In this document: one piece after another, positions 35,587-44,661 of the stretch
How the letters are laid out: each line of letters begins with the position of its first letter
How positions within the stretch are numbered: the first letter of the stretch is position 1
From: CAVWCW01 sp963753615
GTDB lineage: Bacteria > Pseudomonadota > Gammaproteobacteria > Chromatiales > Chromatiaceae
Assembly (NCBI GenBank): GCA_963753615.1
Contig: CAVWCW010000016.1
Span: 150,152 to 214,151 of the forward strand
Direction: 5' to 3'
DNA: 64,000 nt
Notes under the pieces: model-generated
Told to the model about the DNA's origin: nothing
Database searches by the model: none
The model's input: the letters and a program-made list of their open reading frames with translations, nothing else
Position numbers and translations under genes: made by a program

Positions 35587-36738
35587 ATGATGTCGGTGTT
35601 CAGTTTTTCTTTCGCAGTAAATGCCGGCCGCTATGCCGGGGTCCGCCGCCGCCAATCGGCGGCGCTTCGCTTCGCGCTTTCTGTCCTGGCGCTGGCGGCC
35701 CCACTGCTGCTATCGGCGCCAGCGAGCGCCGGCGCCGGCCATATCGCCACCTTCTCGATCGTAGCCCGCGACCCGGCCACCGGTGACCTCGGCGTGGGCG
35801 TGCAGTCCAAGTACTTCGGGGTCGGCTGGGTGGTGCCCCATGCCAAGGCCGAGGTGGGGGCCCTAGCCACCCAGGCCCGCGGCAATATCCTCTACGGGCC
35901 CCAGGGATTGGGTCTGCTGGAGTCGGGAGTGGCGCCGGAAGTCGCCATCGAGCGCCTTTTGGCCGATGACCCCCTGCGCGAACAGCGACAGGTCGGGCTG
36001 GTGTCGGCACGCGGCGAGGCCGCCAGCTATACCGGCTCCGAGACGCTGCCCTGGTCCGGAGGCAAGACCGGCGACGGCTACGCAGTGCAGGGCAATCTGC
36101 TGGCCGGCCCAGAGGTCGTGGACGCCATGGCGGCGGCTTTCGAGACCACCGAAGGGGAGCTTGCCGGTCGTCTGGTGGCCGCCTTGGCCGCCGGCCAGGC
36201 CGCCGGCGGAGATGCCCGCGGCCGCCAGTCCGCGGCGTTGCTGGTGGTGCGCAGCGGTGCCGGCTACATGGGCGCCAACGACCGCCTCGTGGATCTGCAC
36301 GTCGAAGACCACCCGACCCCGATCAAGGAACTGCACCGGTTGCTCGGCATCCGTTTGTCCCAGGTGGCGATCGAGAACGCCCATCGGGCGATAGAGACGG
36401 CCCGCGACAGCGATGACCTGGAACGCCGTGCCCAGGCCATTGCCGAGGCCCGGGCTCAGGCCCAAAAGGCGGTGGAACTCTACGAATTCAGCGACGCCGG
36501 CTGGGTGGCGCTGGCCGGGGCCGAGGCGGAAGGCGGAGACCTGGAGGCGGCCTCCGAGGCAGCGCGCCGAGCGCTGCTGATCAATCCGGTGCTCAAGCGC
36601 TACTCGGTGATCCCGGAGACCGGGCTCGGCATCGAGCCCGAACTGCTGTCTAAGTTGCTCGAGGACGAGCGTTTCCGCAAGGTGTGGGACGCCCTGCCGG
36701 GTGAGGATTGCGCCTGCCCGGACGCGGCCCGGCAGTGA
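35587..36738 (+). CDS. DUF1028 family secreted protein with TPR-like C-terminus
   Basis: A 383-residue protein with a long N-region and signal sequence (ALRFALSVLALAAPLLLSAP, cleavage near ASA-GAG at about residue 49). The DUF1028 domain follows: HIATFSIVARDPATGDLGVG, VQSKYFGVGWVVPHAKAEVG and QGNLLAGPEVVDAMAAAFE, which resemble Ntn-hydrolase-fold proteins such as gamma-glutamyltransferase relatives. The C-terminal 120 residues are helical with a TPR-like rhythm (WVALAGAEAEGGDLEAASEA). The reaction is unknown. The gene begins 140 bases after the BCCT gene and has no obvious partner; its frame is intact. Confidence 0.8.
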   Translation: MMSVFSFSFAVNAGRYAGVRRRQSAALRFALSVLALAAPLLLSAPASAGAGHIATFSIVARDPATGDLGVGVQSKYFGVGWVVPHAKAEVGALATQARGNILYGPQGLGLLESGVAPEVAIERLLADDPLREQRQVGLVSARGEAASYTGSETLPWSGGKTGDGYAVQGNLLAGPEVVDAMAAAFETTEGELAGRLVAALAAGQAAGGDARGRQSAALLVVRSGAGYMGANDRLVDLHVEDHPTPIKELHRLLGIRLSQVAIENAHRAIETARDSDDLERRAQAIAEARAQAQKAVELYEFSDAGWVALAGAEAEGGDLEAASEAARRALLINPVLKRYSVIPETGLGIEPELLSKLLEDERFRKVWDALPGEDCACPDAARQ

Positions 36739-36848
36739 CGAAAGGCGGCCGAGGAAGGCCTCGGTCCGCGCAACACGGCGGTTTGAAGCCTTTGATTGCC
36801 GCCATCAGCCGCGGGGCCATAAGGCGGATCCGGATGGTGGTGTGCTAA

Positions 36849-37000
36849 CCCGGATATTTCAGTGCGCACCTGGCTGGTTCCTGCACGCCTGGGCTTGCTC
36901 TTCACCCAACCGGTAGCTACGGCTATCGATTTCGCTCCACAGCGGCGCCCAGCCGCACAGGCCCTGCGCCTGGGACGCGGTACCTGGTGAAATATCCGGG
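36849..37000. mobile_element. MITE family B, 152 bases, with CTAA target duplication
   Basis: CCCGGATATTTCA at 36849-36861 is repeated perfectly in inverted orientation at 36988-37000. CTAA lies immediately outside both ends, giving a 4-base target duplication. The terminal sequence and 4-base duplication resemble IS1380-type elements. No transposase is encoded. The rest of the 36739-37108 gap contains no gene. Confidence 0.75.
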
Positions 37001-37108
37001 CTAAAACCAAACAGGCCCACACCGTTTCTTTCTTTATTGCCTACACTTAGGCGGTACAGAACCAGAATCCTGTTTATTGCCCGGCTCCGCCGCGGCGGAG
37101 GTGCACTC

Positions 37109-38101
37109 GTGAACGAAAGCTTTCCCGCCTACCTGGTATCCAAGCGTGACGACGGCCAGGCCGTTGAGTTGACCCAACTCGGCGATGCCGACCTGATGCC
37201 CGGAGATGTCATCGTCAAGGTCGAATATTCGGCCGTGAATTACAAAGACGGCTTGGCGTTGACCGGGCGGGCGCCGGTGGTGAGGAAGTTCCCGCTGATC
37301 CCGGGTATCGACTTCGCCGGAACGGTCATGAGATCGGAACACGTGGGCTTTCAGCCTGGGGACCGGGTGGTGCTGAACGGCTTCGGGGTGGGCGAAGTGC
37401 ACCACGGCGGCTTTGCCGGCCGGGCCCGGGTCAGCGGCGACTGGCTGGTGCCCCTTCCGCAGGGCCTCAGCACTCGCCAGGCCATGGCCATCGGTACCGC
37501 GGGCTACACGGCCATGCTCTGCGTCATGGCCCTGGAGCGCCACGGCATTGTCCCGGATTCGGGAGATATCCTGGTCACCGGCGCCGCCGGCGGGGTGGGC
37601 AGCGTTGCCCTGGCCCTGCTCGGGCGCCTGGGCTTCAGGGCCATTGCCGCCACCGGCCGGCCGGCGGAAAAGGATTACCTGCTAGGTCTGGGCGCGGCGG
37701 GCATCGTCGAGCGCAAGGAGTTCTCCGGCAAGGCGAAACCGCTCGGAAAGGAGCGCTGGGCCGCGGCTATCGACGTAGCCGGCGGCGATACCTTGGCCAA
37801 TGTGCTGAGCCAGATTCGATACGGCGGGGCGGTGGCGGCCTGCGGTCTGGCGGATTCCATGAAACTGCCGGGCTGGGTGGCCCCATTCATCCTGCGCGGC
37901 GTGACCCTCTACGGCATCGATTCGGTAATGGCCCCGTTGGTCAAGCGCATCGACGCCTGGAACCGCCTGGCCCAGGACCTGGACCTGGAACTGCTGGAAG
38001 GCATGACCAACGAAATCGGGCTAGACCAACTTCCGGCCACTGCCGAGGCGATCCTCGAAGGCCGCGTCCGCGGCCGTACCCTGGTAAAGCTGCCGGATTG
38101 A
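37109..38101 (+). CDS. acuI: AcuI/YhdH-type quinone oxidoreductase (acryloyl-CoA reductase family)
   Basis: A 330-residue zinc-free medium-chain reductase. I chose GTG 37109 because GGCGGAGG precedes it and the frame upstream lacks similarity. Family motifs are YSAVNYKDGLALTGRAP, PLIPGIDFAGTV and NGFGVGEVHHGGFAGRARV. The NADPH-binding segment is ILVTGAAGGVGSVALALLG. AcuI reduces acryloyl-CoA to propionyl-CoA with NADPH and protects against acrylate from DMSP breakdown; YhdH has the same activity. Since the organism may import DMSP-like solutes through the nearby BCCT and ABC system, a DMSP link is possible, but AcuI homologues are widespread without it. A hairpin follows the stop. Confidence 0.85.
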   Translation: MNESFPAYLVSKRDDGQAVELTQLGDADLMPGDVIVKVEYSAVNYKDGLALTGRAPVVRKFPLIPGIDFAGTVMRSEHVGFQPGDRVVLNGFGVGEVHHGGFAGRARVSGDWLVPLPQGLSTRQAMAIGTAGYTAMLCVMALERHGIVPDSGDILVTGAAGGVGSVALALLGRLGFRAIAATGRPAEKDYLLGLGAAGIVERKEFSGKAKPLGKERWAAAIDVAGGDTLANVLSQIRYGGAVAACGLADSMKLPGWVAPFILRGVTLYGIDSVMAPLVKRIDAWNRLAQDLDLELLEGMTNEIGLDQLPATAEAILEGRVRGRTLVKLPD

Positions 38102-38127
38102 TGCGTTGGCGGGGCGGAATAACGAGC

Positions 38128-38148
38128 AAGGGGGCCGATGGCCCCCTT
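38128..38148. terminator. Hairpin after the acuI-like gene
   Basis: AAGGGGGCC (38128-38136) pairs perfectly with GGCCCCCTT (38140-38148) around a 3-base loop. It serves both the forward acuI-like gene and possibly the convergent SYLF gene. The U-tract is weak. Confidence 0.65.
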
Positions 38149-38217
38149 AAAGATTGGCGGAGAGAGAAGAAGGATTAGGCTAGCGTCCTCAGTCCTCAGT
38201 CCTAAATCCCTTCCGAC

Positions 38218-38787
38218 TCACAACGCGGTGTAGCTGAACTTCTGCCCCGCAACGCTGGCCTCGTACATCAGGCCGCCGGTGGTCACGGTGAAGGTAGCCA
38301 TGCCCTTGTGATAGCTGCCCTTGGTGGTGGCGTCGTGACGGCCGCCGCTGGCGCCGGCGGAACTGCCCGTGGTGGTGGCTGCGGCCGAGGCGCCGGCGGT
38401 GATGGCCACTGCATTGGCTTGGGCGCCGAACTCGAAATTGCCGCTGGTGAACTCGTCGAAGGCGCGCTTGTCCTCGAAGAAGATGATCTGGCTATAGGCC
38501 TGGCCGCCGAGTTGGAAGCCGATCGATAGCTGGGTCACGGACGTGTTACCCACGTGCGCGCCCTGCTCGTAGACCCGGCCCTTACCGTAGGCGCCGCCGA
38601 TGCCGACGCCGCCCTTGCCGATGGTCGGGAATACCGCATAGCCGTAGCTGTTGTCGAAGAAGCTGCCGCTCTCGCCGGCGCCTTTGAACACATTGATGGC
38701 GCTGTCGTACGAGGCGTCGGCCCAGGCGCTGCCGAAAGGCAGTGCCAGGAGCAGGAGAGAGAGCAGGAGATTCTTGATTGACGTCAT
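38218..38787 (-). CDS. SYLF/YSC84 domain lipid-binding secreted protein
   Basis: A 189-residue protein. ATG 38787 is preceded by AGAGG and gives the signal peptide MTSIKNLLLSLLLLALPFGS, ending AWA. The mature sequence carries the domain core: DSAINVFKGAGESGSFFDN, YGYAVFPTIGKGGVGIGGAY, GKGRVYEQG and LSIGFQLGGQAYSQIIFFED. YSC84/SYLF proteins bind phosphoinositides or other lipids; bacterial secreted members are of unknown role. The open frame extends upstream to 39006, but that extension is shadow. Intact frame. Confidence 0.88.
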   Translation of the reverse strand: MTSIKNLLLSLLLLALPFGSAWADASYDSAINVFKGAGESGSFFDNSYGYAVFPTIGKGGVGIGGAYGKGRVYEQGAHVGNTSVTQLSIGFQLGGQAYSQIIFFEDKRAFDEFTSGNFEFGAQANAVAITAGASAAATTTGSSAGASGGRHDATTKGSYHKGMATFTVTTGGLMYEASVAGQKFSYTAL

Positions 38788-38926
38788 GATTATTACCTCT
38801 TGGTTGTTGTGCCGGCGTCCGATCGGCGGATACCGGGGTTTTGCAGACGGCCTTAATATTAGCCGGTCTAGGCGAGTTGGGGCCGGAATCCTTGATTTCA
38901 ATTCTAGCCCAGGGTGCGCGGCTCGG

Positions 38927-40021
38927 TTATGCGGAGGCGCCGAGGAACGGGTAGTCGGTGTAGCCCCGGGCGTCGCCGCCGTAGAAACTGTCCGGGTCGG
39001 GGGCATTTAGCGGGGCGTCCTGGCGCAGCCGCTCGGGCAGGTCCGGGTTGGCCAGATAGGGCACGCCGAAGGCCACCAAATCGGCCTCGCCGGCGGCCAG
39101 TTCGGCATTGGCTCGTGCCTTGTCGTATCCGAAATTGGTCATGTAGGGGCCGTTCCAGGCCGCGCGCAGCTCGCCGAAGTCGAAGTCCGGTCCCGCCAGG
39201 CCGGGGTTGTCTTTGCCCATGCGGGTGACATGGAGGTAGGCCAGTCCAAAGCGGTTGAGCCATTGCACCGTCTGCACGAAGGTCTCGCGCGGGTCGGCGT
39301 CGTACATGTCGTTGAACGGTTGCACCGGCGACAGGCGCAGGCCCACCCGCTCGCCGCCCCAGACCGCGCACACCGCTTCGGTAACCTCCAGCAGCAGACG
39401 GGCGCGGTTCTCCAGGCTGCCGCCGTAGGCGTCGACCCGGTGATTGCTGCCGCTGCGCAGGAACTGGTCCAGTAGATAGCCGTTGGCGCCATGGATTTCG
39501 ACGCCGTCGAAGCCCGCCGCTGCAGCGTTCTCGGCTCCTGCACGATAGCTCTCGACAATGCCCGGTATCTCTTCCATGGTCAGGACGCGGGGAATCACGA
39601 ATGGCTTGGGCCCCTCGTAGGTCATGGCCTCGCCTTGGGGGCAGATGGCTGACGGGGCCACCGGCGCGGCGCCGCCCGGCTGCAGCGAGGGATGTGAGAT
39701 GCGCCCCACGTGCCAGAGCTGCAGGAAAATGCGCCCGCCGGCGGCATGCACCGCCTCGGTGATCCCCTGCCAGCCGGCCACTTGCTCATGGCTGTGGATT
39801 CCGGGTGTGGCCGGATAGCCCATGCCCTGGGGCGAGACCTGGCTGGCCTCGGTGATGATCAAGCCGGCGCCGGCCCGCTGCCGGTAGTATTCGGTCATCA
39901 GCTCCGTGGGCACATTGCCGGGGCCGGCTCGGTTGCGGGTCATCGGGGCCATGACGATGCGGTTGGGCAGTCGGTAGGGCCCGAGTTCCAGTTCGCTGAA
40001 CAAGTCTACCGGTTCGGTCAT
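38927..40021 (-). CDS. Old yellow enzyme family alkene reductase
   Basis: A 364-residue FMN enzyme of the OYE family (NemA/XenB-like). Motifs: LPNRIVMAPMTRNRA at the start of the TIM barrel, GMGYPATPGIHSHEQVAGW, LQLWHVGRISHPSLQPGG, the FMN/substrate site EIHGANGYLLDQFLRSGSNH (near residues 180-199), YGGSLENRARLLLEV and FGVPYLANPDLPERL. It reduces activated alkenes, nitro compounds or maleimides with NADPH. It is intact, ending 3 bases of family-typical length short of 370. Upstream (40022-40291) no gene is seen. It is probably a stress or detoxification enzyme. Confidence 0.92.
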   Translation of the reverse strand: MTEPVDLFSELELGPYRLPNRIVMAPMTRNRAGPGNVPTELMTEYYRQRAGAGLIITEASQVSPQGMGYPATPGIHSHEQVAGWQGITEAVHAAGGRIFLQLWHVGRISHPSLQPGGAAPVAPSAICPQGEAMTYEGPKPFVIPRVLTMEEIPGIVESYRAGAENAAAAGFDGVEIHGANGYLLDQFLRSGSNHRVDAYGGSLENRARLLLEVTEAVCAVWGGERVGLRLSPVQPFNDMYDADPRETFVQTVQWLNRFGLAYLHVTRMGKDNPGLAGPDFDFGELRAAWNGPYMTNFGYDKARANAELAAGEADLVAFGVPYLANPDLPERLRQDAPLNAPDPDSFYGGDARGYTDYPFLGASA

Positions 40022-40291
40022 CGCAATCTCCTGAAAATGTGGGTGTCTGAGTAGCGCTGGTGAGGCAGAACCTTAGTCGATTTAGCTCGGGGGAGGCGAA
40101 TTTTTCGCGTTGTTTTACGATGGGCAGGTAGAGTTTCCTGGGAGTACCCGTTGGCAAAGCCTCGGCGGGCCAGTCTTGAATACCAACGGATAGTGCACCA
40201 TTGACCTGGTATTGGCGACGAAAACCTCCCTGGCAGCCAATGCCGGGACCGATTCTCCCGAACATTGACCGAGCCGCGAACAGGAAAACCC

Positions 40292-40798
40292 ATGGCAGAG
40301 ATCCTCGAACTCCCCAGGCTTGAGCTCAGGCGCGGCGCCCCGAATGATGTCCAGGCGGTTGCCGAATTGCTGCATGCGGCCTGGCATCAGACCTACGACC
40401 GGGTTTTGCCGCCCCAGCTCACCGCGCCGCGCACACGCGACGCGTTCCGCGACGAAATCGCCCAGGGCATCGACCGGGCCTGGCTGGCCTGGTGGGGTCC
40501 GCGCCTGGTGGGGTACATGAAGCTCACGGCGAACTGCGTCGACCAACTCTGGGTCGCTCCAAGGCACCAGCGCCGAGGGGTGGGAAGCCGCCTGCTGGCG
40601 CAGGCGCTGGCCGACTTCCAGGCCGCCGGCTACCAAGGGGTGCAGGCCGGGTGTGAGGACTTCAACCAGGCGGCCTGCGGCTTTTTCGAACGCCAAGGTT
40701 GGCGCGTTATCGGCGCTGAACCACAGCGCCTGGCCCCGGGGTTGAGCATCGACGCCCTGGTTTACAGCCGCCGGATAGAACCGGACGGGGGCGCCTGA
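40292..40798 (+). CDS. GNAT family N-acetyltransferase
   Basis: A 168-residue acetyltransferase from ATG 40292. LRRGAPNDVQAVAELLHAAW is the N-terminal strand-helix, and DQLWVAPRHQRRGVGSRLLA contains the R/Q-x-x-G-x-G/A acetyl-CoA loop. CGFFERQGWRVIGAEP is the usual C-terminal motif. The substrate is unknown. Its stop overlaps the ATG of the next gene (TGATG), so it is probably coupled to the ABC1 kinase gene. Confidence 0.85.
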   Translation: MAEILELPRLELRRGAPNDVQAVAELLHAAWHQTYDRVLPPQLTAPRTRDAFRDEIAQGIDRAWLAWWGPRLVGYMKLTANCVDQLWVAPRHQRRGVGSRLLAQALADFQAAGYQGVQAGCEDFNQAACGFFERQGWRVIGAEPQRLAPGLSIDALVYSRRIEPDGGA

Positions 40799-42105
40799 TG
40801 GCCAAATCCTCTCCGCTACCGGGGCACCGCCTGAGCCGCTTGCTGCACTTGGGCCGGCTGGTCGGCGGCATTGCCGGCGGCGCTTTGGGCGAGGGCGCCC
40901 GCCAACTGGCCAGCGGCCAGCGTCCCAAGGCCAGCGACCTGCTGTTGACCCCGAGCAATGCGATGCGGCTGGCGGAGCGCCTGTCGGAGATGCGGGGGGC
41001 GGCGATGAAGGTCGGCCAGTTGCTCTCCATGGAGGCCGGTGACTTCTTGCCGCCGGAGCTTACCGCAGTGCTGGCCCGGCTGCGCGAGGATGCCCACAGC
41101 ATGCCGCTCAGCCAGCTGGCGGGGGCGCTTACTGCGGCCTGGGGGCCGGGTTGGGAAAAGCGTTTTAAGCGCTTCGCCTTCGAGCCCTTGGCGGCAGCGT
41201 CCATCGGCCAGGTGCATCGGGCCCTGAGCGCCAAAGGGCGGGATCTGGCGATTAAGGTCCAATACCCCAAGGTGCGCCAGAGCATCGACAGCGACGTCGA
41301 CAACGTGGCCAGCCTGCTGCGCCTGTTCCGGCTGCTGCCGGAGGGGCTGAACCTGGATGAGCTGTTCGCCGAGGCCAAGCAACAACTGCATGCGGAAGCC
41401 GACTATCTGGTCGAGGCCGGCCACATGGACGCCTACCGCGAGCGCGTTGCGGAACTGCCCGGCTTCGAGCTGCCCCGGGTGGACCGGGAGCTGACCACCC
41501 GGGACGTGCTGGCCATGGACTACCTGGAGGGCGAGCCCATAGAGGCCCTGGCCCAAGGTCCGGCGGCGACGCGCGACCGCGTTGCCGAGCGCCTGCTGGG
41601 CCTGGCCCTGCACGAGCTGTTCGCCTGGGGCCTGGTGCAGACCGACCCCAACTTCGCCAATTACCGCTATCGGGCGGTGGACGATCGCATCGGACTGCTC
41701 GATTTCGGCGCCACCCGCAGCTATGGTCCGGAACGGGTGGAAGCCCTGCGAACCTTGTTGCAGGGCACCCTGGCGGGCGACCGCTCGGCGGTGGCCGCGG
41801 CGGCAGTGGACGCCGGCTACTTGGGCGCCGACGACGACGCCAGCTACCGGGAAGCGGTGGTCGGGCTGATCCGTCAGGCCGCCGAGCCGGCCCTGCATGC
41901 CGGGGCCTACGACTTCGGCAATACCGATCTCGCCAATCGTATGAGCGAGCAGGTGCTTAAGCTGCGGGTGGAGCAGCGCTTCTGGCGGGTGCCGCCGCCG
42001 GATATCCTGTTCCTGCACCGCAAGCTCGGCGGCATGTATCTGCTTTGCTCCCGGCTAAGGGCGCGGGTGGATGTGGCCGCGCTGGTGAAGCCTTACCTGG
42101 TCTGA
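40798..42105 (+). CDS. ABC1/UbiB-type atypical kinase
   Basis: A 435-residue protein of the ABC1 (ADCK/UbiB) family. The KxGQ motif is AMKVGQLLSME (K71, Q74), the Ala-rich loop is LAAASIGQVHRA, the Lys-bearing strand is LAIKVQYPKV, and the catalytic and metal motifs are QTDPNFANY and LLDFGATRSY. ABC1 proteins are atypical ATPases that support ubiquinone biosynthesis or membrane lipid homeostasis. There is no C-terminal transmembrane pair like that of UbiB, and no ubiquinone gene is nearby, so this is a soluble ABC1 relative rather than canonical UbiB. It is coupled to the GNAT gene. Confidence 0.88.
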   Translation: MAKSSPLPGHRLSRLLHLGRLVGGIAGGALGEGARQLASGQRPKASDLLLTPSNAMRLAERLSEMRGAAMKVGQLLSMEAGDFLPPELTAVLARLREDAHSMPLSQLAGALTAAWGPGWEKRFKRFAFEPLAAASIGQVHRALSAKGRDLAIKVQYPKVRQSIDSDVDNVASLLRLFRLLPEGLNLDELFAEAKQQLHAEADYLVEAGHMDAYRERVAELPGFELPRVDRELTTRDVLAMDYLEGEPIEALAQGPAATRDRVAERLLGLALHELFAWGLVQTDPNFANYRYRAVDDRIGLLDFGATRSYGPERVEALRTLLQGTLAGDRSAVAAAAVDAGYLGADDDASYREAVVGLIRQAAEPALHAGAYDFGNTDLANRMSEQVLKLRVEQRFWRVPPPDILFLHRKLGGMYLLCSRLRARVDVAALVKPYLV

Positions 42106-42212
42106 GGCCGGGCGAGGGTAGGAGGCGCGCCCTCGCGCCGAAGAGACCCTGTGGCTGGCGCCCGGCGCTCCGCGGTTCGCTTAAGGTGCGGCTCGCGCCG
42201 GGGGCGGCGCTG

Positions 42213-42791
42213 CTACGGGTTGCGGTAGAGCGCCAGGCGGCCGAGGCAGATGTCCGCCTCGAAGGCGCGCCCGATGGCCACCAGGCCAATGCGCTCCAGG
42301 CGCGCCGGGTCCAGGGGCTTGCCGATGCGGTAAGGCTCGAACTCGGCGAAGGGAAGTCGGATGCGCCGCCACTCGGGCGGAGCGCGGAAGCCGGCTCGAT
42401 AGGACTGCCAGGGCAACCATACCGCGCTGGTCCTGAGGTGGAGGTTGTATTCCTCGCCGTTGCCGTAGACCTCCAATTCCACCCCTGCGTAAGCGCTGGC
42501 GTCCAGCGGCCCGCCCGGACCGAGGTCGAGATTGATCTGTACGAAGCCGCCATTGTTTTCCAGGCTCACGTGACCTTGCAGGTGCAGGCAGTCCCGGCCG
42601 TCCCGTTGCCCCAGGGTGAGGCTGCCGGCGGAGCGCCCGCCCATTACGCCGTCGCTGACGAAACGCCATTCGGGCCCCAGGTTGGAAACCAGACCGGCGG
42701 AGCTGCGGTCTTCTATCAAGAGCTCGGACATGGCGTCACCGGCGAGGCAGCTGAAGGCGATCAGGAGAAACTTGGAAAGGAATCGATGCAT
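42213..42791 (-). CDS. CIA30 (NDUFAF1-like) domain secreted protein
   Basis: A 192-residue protein with a short signal peptide (MHRFLSKFLLIAFSCLAG). The family hallmark WRFVSDGVMGGRSAGSL is present, followed by LENNGGFVQINLDLG and WQSYRAGFRAPPEWRRIRLP, a galactose-binding-like beta sandwich. In mitochondria CIA30 helps assemble complex I; bacterial secreted members are of unknown role. It is divergent from the small Cys/His-rich gene and Cus operon across about 107 bases. Confidence 0.85.
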   Translation of the reverse strand: MHRFLSKFLLIAFSCLAGDAMSELLIEDRSSAGLVSNLGPEWRFVSDGVMGGRSAGSLTLGQRDGRDCLHLQGHVSLENNGGFVQINLDLGPGGPLDASAYAGVELEVYGNGEEYNLHLRTSAVWLPWQSYRAGFRAPPEWRRIRLPFAEFEPYRIGKPLDPARLERIGLVAIGRAFEADICLGRLALYRNP

Positions 42792-42898
42792 GTTTGGGTA
42801 AGTTCAGTCGGGCCTGTGGCGACTATGGCCCGGCCCGGATTGAATGGCAAGCCGCAGCGAGCCTTGGTTTCGCGCCGACGGGAGTCCATACTAGGCTC

Positions 42899-43318
42899 AT
42901 GTTGCAACTGCTGAGACATCACCGCCGCCGCATCGCCTGGCTGCCCCTGCTGCTGATGTTGGTTGGCGGCCTGTCGCTGTTCGCCCAGGGTTGCCTGGCG
43001 GCCGCTTCGAGCGCGCCGATCCATGCCGAGCACGTCGAACACAGCGGGCATGGGGCCATGCCCTGCTGCGAGCGGCAGGGGGGGTGCGGCGATGGGGTTT
43101 GCCTGGAGCCCGCCTGCCCCGGCATGCAGTCGGCGGACCGGCAGGCGCCGCCGGCCCTGGCCGAGACCCGGATTCCGTCTCTTCCCGAGCCGCCAGCCAT
43201 TCTGGCGGAAAGCCCGCCGAATTTGCCTGCCGCGGCGCCCCCGCGGCGGTTTGAACCAACCCCAGGCGCCGATCCCGGCGACCATCCCGCGCAGCGCTTC
43301 TACCGCCTACGTATCTGA
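42899..43318 (+). CDS. Small Cys/His-rich secreted or membrane-anchored protein preceding the Cus operon
   Basis: A 139-residue protein from ATG 42899. A basic start and hydrophobic run (IAWLPLLLMLVGGLSLFAQG) end near a Cys, so it may be a lipoprotein (C32). The following stretch HAEHVEHSGHGAMPCCERQG and GCGDGVCLEPACPGM is dense in His, Cys and Met, as expected for copper binding. The rest is Pro-rich and probably disordered. It lies 74 bases before the TolC-like gene on the same strand. No family is recognised. Similar small Cys/His proteins are common at the head of copper resistance operons, so a periplasmic copper binder is a reasonable guess. Confidence 0.65.
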   Translation: MLQLLRHHRRRIAWLPLLLMLVGGLSLFAQGCLAAASSAPIHAEHVEHSGHGAMPCCERQGGCGDGVCLEPACPGMQSADRQAPPALAETRIPSLPEPPAILAESPPNLPAAAPPRRFEPTPGADPGDHPAQRFYRLRI

Positions 43319-43392
43319 TCCACGACTCCTGATTCCCGGAGCGGGGCGCGCGAGCGCCGCCGCGGTGCTGTTGTGTTGCAGGAGACGTGTGC

Positions 43393-44661
43393 ATGTCCCA
43401 TCCCCTACCCCTTGCCGCCCGCTTGGGTGGCCTCACCCTGTTGGCGGCGGCCGTTACGGCGACTGCCGGCCAGGCCCAGCTGGATCTGGTCGAGGCTGAG
43501 CGCCTGGCCCTGGCGCAGGACCCCCTGATCGGCCGTTTCCATAGCCTGGAGGAGGCCAGCCGCGAGCAGGCGGTGGCCGACGGCCAGTTGCCCGACCCCA
43601 AGCTACGGCTGGGGGCCCTGAACTTTCCTACCGACAGCTTCAACCGCAGCCAGGAGCCTATGACCCAGCTGCTGGTGGGGTTGTCCCAGGCGTTTCCCCC
43701 TGGCGATACCCTGGCGCTCAAGCGGCGCCAGACCGAGCAGGGGGCTGATCTGGAGCTGGCACAGGCCCGGGAGCGCCGGCTGGCGGTGATCCGCTCGACC
43801 CGGCAGGCCTGGCTGGACCTCTACCTGCAGCAGCGCTCGGCCGAGGTGATCGTCAAGAGCCGCGGCTACTTCGAGCAGCTGCGGGAGGTCACCGAAGCCC
43901 ACTACGGCAGCGGCCGGGCCACCCAGCAGGACGTGCTCCAGGCGCAGTTGGAGCTGACCCGGCTGGACGACCGCCATACCCGCACCCTGGAGGCGGCCGA
44001 CCAGGCTCGGGCCAGCCTGGGTATGTGGGTCGGGCCGGATGCCGCCCGCCCTGTCGGCGCTGACCTGCCGCCCCTGCCGCCGCCCGAGGCGCCGGCGGAG
44101 CTGACCGGCGCCCTGGTACAGCACCCGGCCCTGCAGGCCGAGAACGCCCGCATCAGCCAAAGTCGCACCGGCAGTGAGATCGCCCGCGAGCAGTACAAGC
44201 CGGGCTGGATGCTGGACGTCTCCTACGGCAACCGCAGCGGCGAGAACCCGGACGGCAGCGGCCGTGCCGACTTCCTGTCGGCGATGGTGCAGCTGGAGCT
44301 GCCGCTGTTCCGCGACAAGCGCCAGGACCGGCGCCTGGCCGCCAGTGAACAGCAGGTGTTCGCCGCTACCCAGGCGCGGGACGAAAAACTGCGGGAACTC
44401 AAGCGCATGCTCGACGCGGGCTACGCCAGGTGGCAGCGCCTCGGCGAGCGCCAGGCCCTGTACCGGGAGCGTCTGCTGCCCGACGCCGAATCCCATGCCC
44501 GGGCCGCCCTGCAAGCCTACCAGGCCGGACTCAGCGACTTCAGCCGTCTTATGCGGGCCCGAATCGGCGAACTGGATGCGCGCCTGGAGGCTCTGCGCCT
44601 GGCGGTAGAGCGCGCCAAGGTTCAGGCCGAACTGCTTTATCTGCAAGGGGGTGAGGCATGA
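43393..44661 (+). CDS. cusC: TolC/CusC-family outer-membrane efflux protein
   Basis: A 422-residue outer-membrane factor from ATG 43393 (AGGAG precedes). Signal peptide residues 1-27 end AGQAQ. Two long helical repeats follow, AERLALAQDPLIGRFHSLEE with DGQLPDPKLRLGALNFPTD, and later HPALQAENARISQSRTGSE. This matches the CzcC/CusC branch. It forms the trimeric channel through the outer membrane for the CusBA pump. Its stop overlaps the next ATG by four bases (ATGA). Confidence 0.88.
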   Translation: MSHPLPLAARLGGLTLLAAAVTATAGQAQLDLVEAERLALAQDPLIGRFHSLEEASREQAVADGQLPDPKLRLGALNFPTDSFNRSQEPMTQLLVGLSQAFPPGDTLALKRRQTEQGADLELAQARERRLAVIRSTRQAWLDLYLQQRSAEVIVKSRGYFEQLREVTEAHYGSGRATQQDVLQAQLELTRLDDRHTRTLEAADQARASLGMWVGPDAARPVGADLPPLPPPEAPAELTGALVQHPALQAENARISQSRTGSEIAREQYKPGWMLDVSYGNRSGENPDGSGRADFLSAMVQLELPLFRDKRQDRRLAASEQQVFAATQARDEKLRELKRMLDAGYARWQRLGERQALYRERLLPDAESHARAALQAYQAGLSDFSRLMRARIGELDARLEALRLAVERAKVQAELLYLQGGEA

